A stretch of 8,268 bases of DNA. Origin: Niastella sp. (lineage in GTDB: Bacteria > Bacteroidota > Bacteroidia > Chitinophagales > Chitinophagaceae). Positions 1-7,688 of the stretch are shown one piece after another. Position 1 is the stretch's first letter. The number at the start of each line of letters is the position of its first letter. The notes under the pieces were generated by a model that had not been told where the DNA came from, ran no database searches, and saw nothing but the letters and a program-made list of their open reading frames with translations. The stretch spans positions 1-8,268 of the forward strand of contig JAJKIL010000076.1 in the NCBI GenBank assembly GCA_021154515.1, in the 5' to 3' direction. The position numbers were made by a program, and so were the translations under genes.

Positions 1-906
1 ATGGAAGAAACCATCAGCGGCGGCAGAAAAGAAAAGAACTATCGTCCCACCATCAACAGCTATATGTATGGCAACGCCATCGCATTGGCCAACATGGAAA
101 AAATGAAGGGTGATAAAGCCAAAGCCGGTCTGTATACGGCCAAAGCAGATACGCTTAAAAGGTTAATTCAACAATTACTCTGGAACCCGGCAGACACCTT
201 TTTTGAAACCCGTAAACAGGCAGATACACTCGCCAATGTGCGGGAAGAAGTAGGATTTATTCCCTGGTATTTCAATTTGCCCGATGCCGGCTATGAAGTC
301 GCCTGGAAAAAGGTAAAAGAAGAAAAAACCTTCTGTGCGCCTTTTGGCATAACTACCGCCGACAGAAGCGATCCTCGGTTCCGTAAACGTGGCTGTTGTG
401 CTTGTGAGTGGGATGGCGCCGTTTGGCCTTACGCCACTGCACAAACTATGACCGCCATGGCCAACTTAATGAATAATTATCAGCAAACGGTGGTGGATGA
501 TTCCCTGTATTTTCGCCTGATGGAGACGTATGTGGAATCGCAATACCGCCGCGGTCGTCCATACATAGGCGAATACCTCGACGAAACACATGGATATTGG
601 TTAAAAGACGACCAGGAACGCAGCCGGTATTACAACCACAGCACCTTTAACGACCTGATGATAACCGGGTTGGCAGGTTTACGGCCTCGTAATGACAATA
701 AGATAGAAGTAAATCCGTTGATCCCGGAAAATAAATGGCCCTGGTTTTGTGTCGACAATGTACCGTACCATGGCAAACTGGTGACCATCATCTGGGATAA
801 AGACGGAACAAAATATAAAAAAGGCAGGGGACTGAGTGTTTGGGTAAATGGAAAGAAAGTAGTGTCAGCCGAACGTTTGCAAAAAGTAACAGGAAATCTT
901 GAATAG
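1..906 (+). CDS. MGH1-like (alpha/alpha)6-barrel glycoside hydrolase, C-terminal part (5' truncated by window)
   Basis: This is the C-terminal 301 residues of a glycoside hydrolase related to the GH63/GH37-type (alpha/alpha)6-barrel enzymes (mannosylglycerate-hydrolase-like). Visible family hallmarks are ISGG and RPTINSYMYG (about residues 5-24), the aromatic loop EWDGAVWPYATAQTM (136-150), GEYLDETHGYW (190-200), YNHSTFNDLMITG (211-223), and the terminal DNVPYHGK (242-249), which leads into a short beta-strand tail. By analogy with GH63-like enzymes, the acidic residue in GEYLDETHG is a candidate general base, which is inference. The frame opens with ATG at base 1, but the ISGG/RPTINSY segment is internal in this family, so the true start, any signal peptide and the N-terminal beta-domain lie upstream. 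The stop is 5 nt before the next gene, which suggests one transcript and coupled translation. A Cys-Cys-Ala-Cys cluster (132-135) just before the EWDG loop is unusual. The substrate cannot be read from the sequence. Confidence 0.85.
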   Translation: MEETISGGRKEKNYRPTINSYMYGNAIALANMEKMKGDKAKAGLYTAKADTLKRLIQQLLWNPADTFFETRKQADTLANVREEVGFIPWYFNLPDAGYEVAWKKVKEEKTFCAPFGITTADRSDPRFRKRGCCACEWDGAVWPYATAQTMTAMANLMNNYQQTVVDDSLYFRLMETYVESQYRRGRPYIGEYLDETHGYWLKDDQERSRYYNHSTFNDLMITGLAGLRPRNDNKIEVNPLIPENKWPWFCVDNVPYHGKLVTIIWDKDGTKYKKGRGLSVWVNGKKVVSAERLQKVTGNLE

Positions 907-911
907 TAAAA

Positions 912-3719
912 ATGGAAATGAAACCGACTATAAAAACTAATTTGTTGAAAGTGCTTGCTTTCGCTTTTGGCTTACAGCTTACAGCTTTCAGCTCCCTTCA
1001 TGCCCAACAAACGGAGATCCAGTATCTGTCGGGTACCGGCAGCGATAAAACCGTTAACTGGCAATTCTTTTGTACGGCCGGTCGCAATTCTGGTAAATGG
1101 ACAACCATTGCAGTGCCAGGTAACTGGGAAGTGCAGGGGTTTGGAAAATATAACTACGGACACGATAAAGATTCGGTTCGCGGTAAAGAACAGGGTTTAT
1201 ATAAATACAATTTCAACGTGCCCGCCAACTGGCAGGGCAAAACCATCAATATAGTTTTCGAAGGTTCCATGACCGATACCGAAGTAAAGATCAATGGTAA
1301 ATCGGCCGGGGCAACCCACCAGGGTTCTTTTTACAGTTTCTCCTATGACATTACGAAGCTGTTGAAGTTTGGTAAAAAGAACCTGTTGGAAGTAACAGTA
1401 AGTAAGCACTCGGCCAATGAATCGGTAAACTGGGCCGAACGCCACGGTGATTACTGGATCTTTGGCGGCATCTTCAGACCCGTGTTTTTACAGGCGCTGC
1501 CTGTTGAGCATATTGCGCAGGTTGCTGTCGATGGAAAGGCAAGCGGTGCTTTTACTGCCAACGTAAAAGTAGCGGCTGTTGCACAGGCAGATGAAGTAAG
1601 CGCACAGCTGTTCACTATGGATGGCAAAAAAGTAGGCGAGGCTTTTTCTGCAAAAATAAAATCGGGCGATACCCTCGCTACATTAAAAACAAGCGTGGCT
1701 TCTCCTGCAACCTGGACACCCGAGTTTCCCAACCGCTACAAAGTTGAATTCACCCTGCTGGCAAAAGGAAAACCAGTTCATACTTTACAGGAGAAATTCG
1801 GTTTCCGGACCATTGAAGTACGCGAACGCGATGGCATTTACCTCAATGGAGTGAAAGTGAAATTCAAAGGCGTGTGCCGCCACTCGTTCTGGCCAACTAC
1901 GGCCAGGGCCATGAATGAAACCCGCAGCATCGAAGATGTGCTGATGATGAAAGATATGAACATGAACGCGGTGCGGATGTCGCATTACCCGCCCGATGCA
2001 CACTTCCTGAATGCCTGTGACTCGTTAGGTTTAATGGTGCTTGACGAATTGTGCGGCTGGCACAAAGCATACGATACCCAGGTGGGCAGCATACTGGCGC
2101 AGGAAATGATCGTGCATGATGTGAATCATGATTCCATCGTTATTTGGGACAATGGTAACGAAGGTGGTAGTAATGCTGAGCTGGACCACTGGTTCGATGA
2201 GCTGGATATTCAACACCGGCCGCTGATCCATCCCTGGCAGGTGTTCCGGGAGTTCGATACCCAACACTATATCAACTACGATTACGGTAATGAAACCCAC
2301 CTGCATGGTCATCAGATCGTATTCCCGACAGAATTTCTGCATGGTTTGTATGATGGCGGTTTAGGCGCCGGCCTGGAAGATTACTGGGAACTGATGTGGC
2401 ATCATCCCCGCTCAGCCGGTGGTTTTCGGTGGGTATTTGCAGATGAAGGCGTTATCAGAAAAGACAAAAACGACAGCCTCGACACCGATGGCAACCACGC
2501 ACCTGATGGAATTGTTGGTCCCTACCACGAAAAAGAAGGCAGCTATTATACCATTAAAGAAGTATGGGCGCCCGTTCATTTCGAGTTAAAAGATATTACC
2601 CCTGCTTTCACCGGACAATTCAAGGTAGAGAACAGGTATCATTTCACCAACCTGAATCAATGTCGCTTTACGTTTAAGTTAGCATCCTTGCAAAACGGCA
2701 GCAAAGACAGCGTTGCAGGCACCGTGAATGTTCCTGACATTGCGCCTGGTACAAGCGGCGCTATCACCTGCAACCTGCCGGCCAACTGGCAACAGTACAG
2801 CGTGATCTATGTAACAGCTTACGATGTAACCGGTCATGAAATTTATACCTGGAGCTGGCCCATTAAACTGCCGGCAGCAGTGGCGAAAAATATAATCAAG
2901 CTGGAAGGCAATGCCACGGTTAATGTTTCAGAAAAAGATTCTTTGATCATCGCCACTGCTGGTGATGTAACCGTAACGTTCAATAAAAGGACCGGGTTGT
3001 TACAAACCGTACAAAATGGCAAAGGCGCCATTCCTTTAAGCAATGGTCCTTTATTATGCGAAGGCGAAACCGGCTTTGTAAAATGGAACACCCGCAAGGA
3101 AGGAAACAACCAGGTCATCGCAGCGGAGTTTCAAAAGAAAAGTCTTTGCCAGTTACTGGAGTGGACCGTATTCCCTTCAGGCTGGGTGAAAATGCAGGTA
3201 AAGTATTTCCCGAAAGATTATGAAACCTCATTGGTAGGTATCAACTTCTCATTCCCCGAAAGTATTGTGAAGTCAATACAGTGGATGGGTTCCGGACCTT
3301 ACCGTGTTTGGAAAAACCGCATGAAAGGCGGCACGCTGAACGTTTGGAACAAAGACTACAACAATACTTCTACCGGTGAAGGCAAACTGATCTATCCAGA
3401 ATTCAAAGGATATTACTCCAACCTGTACTGGATGAAGTTGAACACCACCGGACAACCGCTGACTGTAGTGTGTGCCAATGAAGATGTTTTTTTACGGTTG
3501 TTCACGCCGAAGTTTTCGGTTACCCCATTCAATACAGCACCCGCGTTTCCCGATGGCGATCTGTCGTTCATGCATGGTATCTCGCCCATTGGCACCAAAT
3601 CGCAAAAAGCGGAGAATATGGGCCCCATGGGAAAAAAGCATATGTTCTATGATTATGGTAAAGACCCGATGTATGCTAAGGATATAACTTTGTTCTTTAA
3701 CTTCTCGGGTAAGGAGTAG
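912..3719 (+). CDS. Secreted glycoside hydrolase family 2, LacZ-like beta-galactosidase-type enzyme
   Basis: A 935-residue retaining exo-beta-glycosidase with GH2 architecture, likely periplasmic or surface-exposed. A type I signal peptide spans residues 1-31 (n-region lysines, hydrophobic LLKVLAFAFG, cleavage after LHA before QQT); there is no lipobox. Domains in order: sugar-binding jelly roll about 40-195 (VPGNWEVQGFG, NYGHD, YWIFGGIFRPV), immunoglobulin-like domain about 200-300, TIM barrel about 305-560 (KGVCRHSFWP, MNMNAVRMSHYPPD, LMVLDELCGW), a second beta-sandwich about 565-655, and a LacZ small-chain-like domain about 680-930 (FNKRTGLLQTV, MGSGPYRVWKNR). The predicted acid/base is E417 in WDNGNEGG and the nucleophile is E474 in FPTEFLHG. 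The following GGFRW matches the GGFVW strand of E. coli LacZ at similar spacing. The start ATG lies 5 nt after the upstream stop; a second in-frame ATG lies two codons on. An AGGAAA at 891-896 is rather far for a ribosome site. Beta-galactosidase is the default name; beta-glucuronidase or another GH2 activity is possible. Confidence 0.9.
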   Translation: MEMKPTIKTNLLKVLAFAFGLQLTAFSSLHAQQTEIQYLSGTGSDKTVNWQFFCTAGRNSGKWTTIAVPGNWEVQGFGKYNYGHDKDSVRGKEQGLYKYNFNVPANWQGKTINIVFEGSMTDTEVKINGKSAGATHQGSFYSFSYDITKLLKFGKKNLLEVTVSKHSANESVNWAERHGDYWIFGGIFRPVFLQALPVEHIAQVAVDGKASGAFTANVKVAAVAQADEVSAQLFTMDGKKVGEAFSAKIKSGDTLATLKTSVASPATWTPEFPNRYKVEFTLLAKGKPVHTLQEKFGFRTIEVRERDGIYLNGVKVKFKGVCRHSFWPTTARAMNETRSIEDVLMMKDMNMNAVRMSHYPPDAHFLNACDSLGLMVLDELCGWHKAYDTQVGSILAQEMIVHDVNHDSIVIWDNGNEGGSNAELDHWFDELDIQHRPLIHPWQVFREFDTQHYINYDYGNETHLHGHQIVFPTEFLHGLYDGGLGAGLEDYWELMWHHPRSAGGFRWVFADEGVIRKDKNDSLDTDGNHAPDGIVGPYHEKEGSYYTIKEVWAPVHFELKDITPAFTGQFKVENRYHFTNLNQCRFTFKLASLQNGSKDSVAGTVNVPDIAPGTSGAITCNLPANWQQYSVIYVTAYDVTGHEIYTWSWPIKLPAAVAKNIIKLEGNATVNVSEKDSLIIATAGDVTVTFNKRTGLLQTVQNGKGAIPLSNGPLLCEGETGFVKWNTRKEGNNQVIAAEFQKKSLCQLLEWTVFPSGWVKMQVKYFPKDYETSLVGINFSFPESIVKSIQWMGSGPYRVWKNRMKGGTLNVWNKDYNNTSTGEGKLIYPEFKGYYSNLYWMKLNTTGQPLTVVCANEDVFLRLFTPKFSVTPFNTAPAFPDGDLSFMHGISPIGTKSQKAENMGPMGKKHMFYDYGKDPMYAKDITLFFNFSGKE
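970..990 (+). repeat. Three tandem 7-bp units in the GH2 signal-peptide coding region
   Basis: Three abutting heptamers, GCTTACA, GCTTACA and GCTTTCA, followed by a partial GCT. They encode the hydrophobic core of the GH2 signal peptide (around LQLTAFSS). The 12-mer ACAGCTTACAGC (974-985) recurs in the same codon phase at 3964-3975, at the signal cleavage site of the third gene. It may be a low-complexity repeat that expanded into the 5' end of the gene, or chance. Confidence 0.6.
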
Positions 3720-3721
3720 AG

Positions 3722-3798
3722 AGTTGACCAGTTAACCAGTTGACGAGTTGATCAGGAGATACAGGTTGATAGAGTTGATAAGGTTGATAGAGTTGATA
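3722..3798 (+). repeat. Intergenic 8-bp then 9-bp periodic GTTGA array between the GH2 and GH78 genes
   Basis: AGTT recurs at exact 8-bp steps (3722, 3730, 3738, 3746) with bodies AGTTGACC, AGTTAACC, AGTTGACG and AGTTGATC. After a short break (about 3752-3762), GTTGAT recurs at exact 9-bp steps (3765, 3774, 3783, 3792). The last part is a perfect 18-bp tandem duplication, 3763-3780 and 3781-3798. The array fills most of the space between stop 3719 and the next gene. The remainder (3799-3847) is purine-rich and contains AAGGAAG (3810-3816) and GAGAAAG (3841-3847) before the next ATG. I see no convincing terminator hairpin. Function is unknown: slippage-prone spacer, protein-binding sites or neutral repeat. 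Confidence 0.8.
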
Positions 3799-3847
3799 AT
3801 GGAAAGGCAAAGGAAGAAGAAAAATTGAAAATAAGAAATTGAGAAAG

Positions 3848-6800
3848 ATGAATTTTATCGCGAGGCTGTATTTCCCCTCCCCCACCGGGGGAGGCCGGGA
3901 GGGGGCCAGATTTCTTTTAACAGGCATGCTGCTGATTTTATCAGCAGCATCGTCCGTTAAGGCACAGCTTACAGCCCGGCATCTCCGTTGTGAAATGTTG
4001 AACAATCCTGCCGGTATCGATGTAACGCAACCACGGCTCAGCTGGCAGTTGTTCGGCAAGGTTCGCAATACTCAACAGGTCGCTTACCAGGTACTGGTAG
4101 CCTCAACACCTGAGAAACTCGCCAAACAGGAAGGCGATATCTGGAACTCGGGTAAAGTGAGTTCCAACCAATCCATTCATGTAGCATACAAAGGCAAAGC
4201 GCTGGCAAGTCGTACCGCCTGTTACTGGAAAGTAAAAGTGTATACCAACAAAGGCGAAACAGGCTGGAGCCAACCCGCTACCTGGAGCATGGGGTTGTTA
4301 ACGCCGGGCGACTGGAAAGCCCAATGGATCGGATTGGATAAAGCCATGCCCTGGGACAGTGTTTCCCAGTACTCACGTCTATCTGCACGTTATTTCCTGA
4401 AAACGTTTACACAGCAATTAGCAGTTAAGAAGGCTACGGTATATGTTTCCGGTCTTGGATTGTATGAACTGTTCATAAACGGGCAGCGGATCGGCGATGC
4501 AGTGATGGCGCCCGGTGCTACCAACTTCACCAAATCTGTTCTTTACAATACTTACGATGTAACAAAACAATTGCAGCAGGGGAACAACGCTATTGCCGCC
4601 GTGTTGGGTAACGGCCGTTTCTTCACCATGCGGCAAAATTACAAGCCAAAAAAGATCAACACCTTTGGCTTTCCCAAACTGTTGCTGCAGCTGGAAGTAG
4701 AATATACCAACGGTACAAAGAAAACCATAGTTACCGATGGCTCGTGGAAGATGAATGCCGATGGTCCCATTCGTACCAACAACGAATACGATGGGGAAGA
4801 ATACGACGCTACAAAAGAAATGACCGGTTGGAACAAGCCCGGTTTTAACGATAAAGGCTGGCAACAGCCGGAGATTGTGCAGGCGCCCGGCGGCCAACTG
4901 ACTGCCCAAATGAATGAACCCATTAAAATAATGAAGACCATAAAACCGGTGGGCATTACTCAATTGAAACCGGGTGTTTTCATTTTGGATATGGGACAGA
5001 ATATGGTGGGCCGTTTGCAAATGCAGGTAAAAGCAAGCAAAGGCCGGCAAGTGACATTGCGCTTTGGCGAAAGCCTGCAACCTGATGGCGAATTGTATGT
5101 GCGCAACCTGCGCGATGCAAAAGTAACAGACATCTATACAGCTAAAGGCGTAGGTATTGAAACCTGGATGCCCGACTTTGTATACCACGGTTTCCGCTAT
5201 GTGGAGATCACTGGTTATCCCGGAGCGCCTGCTGTAAATAATTTTGAAGGCAAGGTGATCTTTGATGACCTCGCTACCACCGGCACCTTTGAAACTTCCA
5301 ACGAAATAGTAAACCGCATTCATCAAAACGCGTGGTGGGGTATCAGCGCCAATTACAAGGGAATGCCGCTCGATTGTCCGCAACGGAATGAGCGCATGCC
5401 CTGGCTGGCCGATCATGCCATTGGTTCATTGGGTGAAAGCTTTCTATTTGGCAATGGTAACCTGTATGCCAAATGGCTGCAGGATATTGAAGAAGCCCAA
5501 ACACCCGAAGGTTCTATCCCTGATGTGGCGCCCGCTTACTGGAATTATTACAGCGATAACATGACCTGGCCCGGCACTTACCTGGTGGTGGCTGATATGC
5601 TGTATAACCAGTATGGCGACAAACGCGTCATTGAAAAACATTATGCCTCTATGAAGAAATGGCTGCAATACATGCAGACCAAATTCATGAAGGATTATAT
5701 TATCGCAAAAGATAAATATGGTGACTGGTGCGTGCCACCCGAATCACCTGAGTTGATCCATTCACAAGACAGCCTGCGTAATACGGATGGCGCCCTCATT
5801 GCCACCGCTTATTTCTATCGCATGATGTGGTATATGCAAAAGTTTGCCGGTTTAATCAATCAACCGGAAGATGCGAAAGCTTTTGCCGAACTGAATCAGC
5901 ATATCCAGGAAGCCTTCACCAAACGCTTCTTCAACAAGCAAAAGAGATCATACAGCAATAATACCGTTACCGCCAACCTGCTGCCATTGTACTTTGGTAT
6001 TACTCCTGATAGTTTGCGGGAAGGGGTATTCAACAATATCTCCAGTAAGATCTGGACAGCCAATCACGGTCACATCAGTACCGGGGTGATCGGCACGCAA
6101 TGGCTGATGCGTTGTTTGAGCGAATACAAGCTTCCCGACATGGCCTATACGCTGATCTCCGATACCACCTATCCCAGCTGGGGTTACATGGTGAAACAGG
6201 GCGCTACTACCATTTGGGAATTGTGGAATGGCAACACCGCGGCTCCGCTGATGAATTCGCAGAACCACGTGATGTTACTGGGCGATCTGTTGGTGTGGAT
6301 GTATGAAAATGCAGCTGGGATAAAATCAGATGATTCAGCAACCGGTTTCAAAAAGATCATCATGCAGCCCACGCCGGTAGATGGATTGACATTTGTGAAT
6401 GCCTCGTATCAATCGGTGCATGGGTTAATAAAAAGCAACTGGAAGAATTCCATCGACCGGTTTACCTGGAATGTGACCATTCCGGCCAACACTACAGCAT
6501 TGTTATATATACCAGCTGATGATGTGAAGAATATTCTGGAAAGCAATCAACCAATCGCCGGCGCCGATGGTATTCGCTTTGTGCGCATGGAAGGCAAAAA
6601 AGCGGTGCTGGAAGTTGGCTCAGGCGACTATTCATTTGTCTCCAACTATACATTCAAAAGCGGTATTGTTACCTCTGCATTTATTTTCGATAAGACTTCT
6701 TTCCCCGAAAGTCATGCCGCTACTATTGCTGAAACACCAAAAGGATTAGTGACTGCGTGGTTTGGTGGAACCAAGGAAAGAAACCCCGATGTATGCATCT

Positions 6801-7684
6801 GGGTAAGTCGCCAGGTAAACAACAAATGGACGGATCCGGTAAACGTAGCCAATGGCATTATCAATGATTCATTACGCTACGCCTGCTGGAACCCGGTGTT
6901 GTACCAGGTGCCCAATGGCGAGCTGCTGTTATTTTATAAAGTAGGTCCCAATGTAGCGGGTTGGAAGGGCTGGCTCATCCGTTCTGCCGACAATGGCGTG
7001 ACCTGGGGCAAACCCGAAGCCCTGCCTGATGGATTCCTTGGACCGATAAAAAACAAACCGGTACTGTTACCCAATGGCGATCTTATTTGTCCAGGCAGCC
7101 GGGAAGGCAACGGCTGGACCGTTCTCTTTGAAGTGACTTCTGATTTTGGCAAAACCTGGCGCATGGTTGGACCCATCAACCCTGATAAAAAGATCAGCGC
7201 CATTCAACCAAGCATATTGACCTATAAAGATGGCAGGCTGCAGATCCTGTGTCGGAGCAGAACTGCTGCGGTAGTGGAATCCTGGTCAGCAGATAACGGT
7301 AAAACCTGGACGCCATTGGCCGAAAGTACGTTACCAAACAATAACTCCGGCACCGATGCAGTGACCCTGAAAGATGGCCGTCAGTTGATCGTGTACAATC
7401 ATGTGGCAACGCCAAAAGGCGCTTCTAAAGGCGCCCGTACGCCGTTGAATGTGGCGGTATCGCTGGATGGAAAATTATGGCAGGCAGCGCTGGTGCTGGA
7501 AGATTCACCGGTGAGCCAGTACTCTTATCCGTCAGTGATCCAGTCTGCCGATGGTATGGTGCATATTGTATACACCTGGCGCCGGCAACGCGTTAAATAC
7601 GTAAAGGTTGATCCGTCGAGGTTGAAGCTGGTTCCTTTGACTGAATTTCCTTCGGGAAATGTGAGTGGCGATAGTGATTTATAG
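3848..7684 (+). CDS. Secreted GH78 alpha-L-rhamnosidase fused to a C-terminal sialidase-like (BNR/Asp-box) propeller
   Basis: A 1278-residue protein, predicted exported, combining an inverting alpha-L-rhamnosidase with a second domain. Numbering from ATG 3848: atypical signal peptide 1-39 (long n-region, hydrophobic FLLTGMLLILSAASS, cleavage after VKA); Ig-like N-domain about 41-160; rhamnosidase N-domain about 178-345; concanavalin-like domain about 355-470; (alpha/alpha)6 catalytic barrel about 477-822; C-terminal beta-sandwich about 827-932. The catalytic motif is DCPQRNERMPWLAD with E515 as candidate acid; E791 in GATTIWELWNG is the candidate base. From about 942 to 1267 lies a beta-propeller resembling the predicted-neuraminidase family: ESHAATIAE, WFGGTKERNPDV, and Asp-boxes SADNGVTW (1046-1053), TSDFGKTW (1097-1104), SADNGKTW (1147-1154), plus a degenerate SLDGKLW. 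No FRIP motif is present, so true sialidase activity is doubtful. GH78 proteins usually end near residue 932, so the second domain is an in-frame addition. A TTG at 3839 (three codons upstream) is the alternative start; I prefer the ATG, preceded by GAGAAAG. M27 (3926) would leave too short a signal peptide. Confidence 0.9.
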   Translation: MNFIARLYFPSPTGGGREGARFLLTGMLLILSAASSVKAQLTARHLRCEMLNNPAGIDVTQPRLSWQLFGKVRNTQQVAYQVLVASTPEKLAKQEGDIWNSGKVSSNQSIHVAYKGKALASRTACYWKVKVYTNKGETGWSQPATWSMGLLTPGDWKAQWIGLDKAMPWDSVSQYSRLSARYFLKTFTQQLAVKKATVYVSGLGLYELFINGQRIGDAVMAPGATNFTKSVLYNTYDVTKQLQQGNNAIAAVLGNGRFFTMRQNYKPKKINTFGFPKLLLQLEVEYTNGTKKTIVTDGSWKMNADGPIRTNNEYDGEEYDATKEMTGWNKPGFNDKGWQQPEIVQAPGGQLTAQMNEPIKIMKTIKPVGITQLKPGVFILDMGQNMVGRLQMQVKASKGRQVTLRFGESLQPDGELYVRNLRDAKVTDIYTAKGVGIETWMPDFVYHGFRYVEITGYPGAPAVNNFEGKVIFDDLATTGTFETSNEIVNRIHQNAWWGISANYKGMPLDCPQRNERMPWLADHAIGSLGESFLFGNGNLYAKWLQDIEEAQTPEGSIPDVAPAYWNYYSDNMTWPGTYLVVADMLYNQYGDKRVIEKHYASMKKWLQYMQTKFMKDYIIAKDKYGDWCVPPESPELIHSQDSLRNTDGALIATAYFYRMMWYMQKFAGLINQPEDAKAFAELNQHIQEAFTKRFFNKQKRSYSNNTVTANLLPLYFGITPDSLREGVFNNISSKIWTANHGHISTGVIGTQWLMRCLSEYKLPDMAYTLISDTTYPSWGYMVKQGATTIWELWNGNTAAPLMNSQNHVMLLGDLLVWMYENAAGIKSDDSATGFKKIIMQPTPVDGLTFVNASYQSVHGLIKSNWKNSIDRFTWNVTIPANTTALLYIPADDVKNILESNQPIAGADGIRFVRMEGKKAVLEVGSGDYSFVSNYTFKSGIVTSAFIFDKTSFPESHAATIAETPKGLVTAWFGGTKERNPDVCIWVSRQVNNKWTDPVNVANGIINDSLRYACWNPVLYQVPNGELLLFYKVGPNVAGWKGWLIRSADNGVTWGKPEALPDGFLGPIKNKPVLLPNGDLICPGSREGNGWTVLFEVTSDFGKTWRMVGPINPDKKISAIQPSILTYKDGRLQILCRSRTAAVVESWSADNGKTWTPLAESTLPNNNSGTDAVTLKDGRQLIVYNHVATPKGASKGARTPLNVAVSLDGKLWQAALVLEDSPVSQYSYPSVIQSADGMVHIVYTWRRQRVKYVKVDPSRLKLVPLTEFPSGNVSGDSDL
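3874..3904 (+). repeat. GC-rich palindrome inside the signal-peptide n-region of the GH78 gene
   Basis: CCTCCCCC (3876-3883) and GGGGGAGG (3887-3894) form a perfect 8-bp stem around ACC. A competing partner GGGAGGGG (3897-3904) is the exact reverse complement of CCCCTCCC (3874-3881), so two alternative stems share one arm. Translated, it gives the proline/glycine-rich stretch FPSPTGGGREG, unlike a normal signal-peptide n-region. Composition differs sharply from flanking DNA. It resembles the mobile GC-rich palindromic intergenic repeats common in Bacteroidota, here apparently captured in frame (inference from memory of such repeats). Confidence 0.7.
3926..3950 (+). repeat. Perfect 11-bp hairpin (3-nt loop) in the signal-peptide hydrophobic core
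   Basis: ATGCTGCTGAT (3926-3936) and ATCAGCAGCAT (3940-3950) are exact reverse complements separated by TTT. The hairpin encodes MLLILSAA, the core of the signal peptide. The first stem triplet is the in-frame ATG of M27, the alternative internal start, so in RNA this codon would be buried. It lies 22 nt after the GC-rich palindrome. Leucine and alanine codon pairing can produce such symmetry by chance, so a regulatory role is only a possibility. Confidence 0.65.
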
Positions 7685-7688
7685 GAGC

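Noticed and set aside
1..3. ATG at base 1 as the true start of the first gene
   Set aside because: Family motifs that are internal in homologues begin within five residues, and the catalytic barrel would be incomplete; the coincidence of an ATG with the window edge is more likely an internal methionine.
3685..3692. TAACTTTG, matching the Bacteroidota -7 pattern TAnnTTTG, near the end of the GH2 gene
   Set aside because: No TTTG element is seen at the proper distance upstream, and the match lies inside coding sequence; one short match is expected by chance.
3722..3798. CRISPR-like repeat
   Set aside because: Units are 8-9 bp and abut directly with no unique spacers, so this is a tandem repeat.
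3697..4068. A 123-codon minus-strand open frame across the intergenic array
   Set aside because: Part of its translation is simply the periodic repeat (repeated YQPYQL), and the rest is antisense to the GH78 leader. There is no sign of a real protein.
4418..5416. A 332-codon open frame on the minus strand
   Set aside because: It lies wholly inside the GH78 coding region, whose domains are continuous and recognisable on the + strand. The antisense translation shows no family motif and is a shadow of codon bias.
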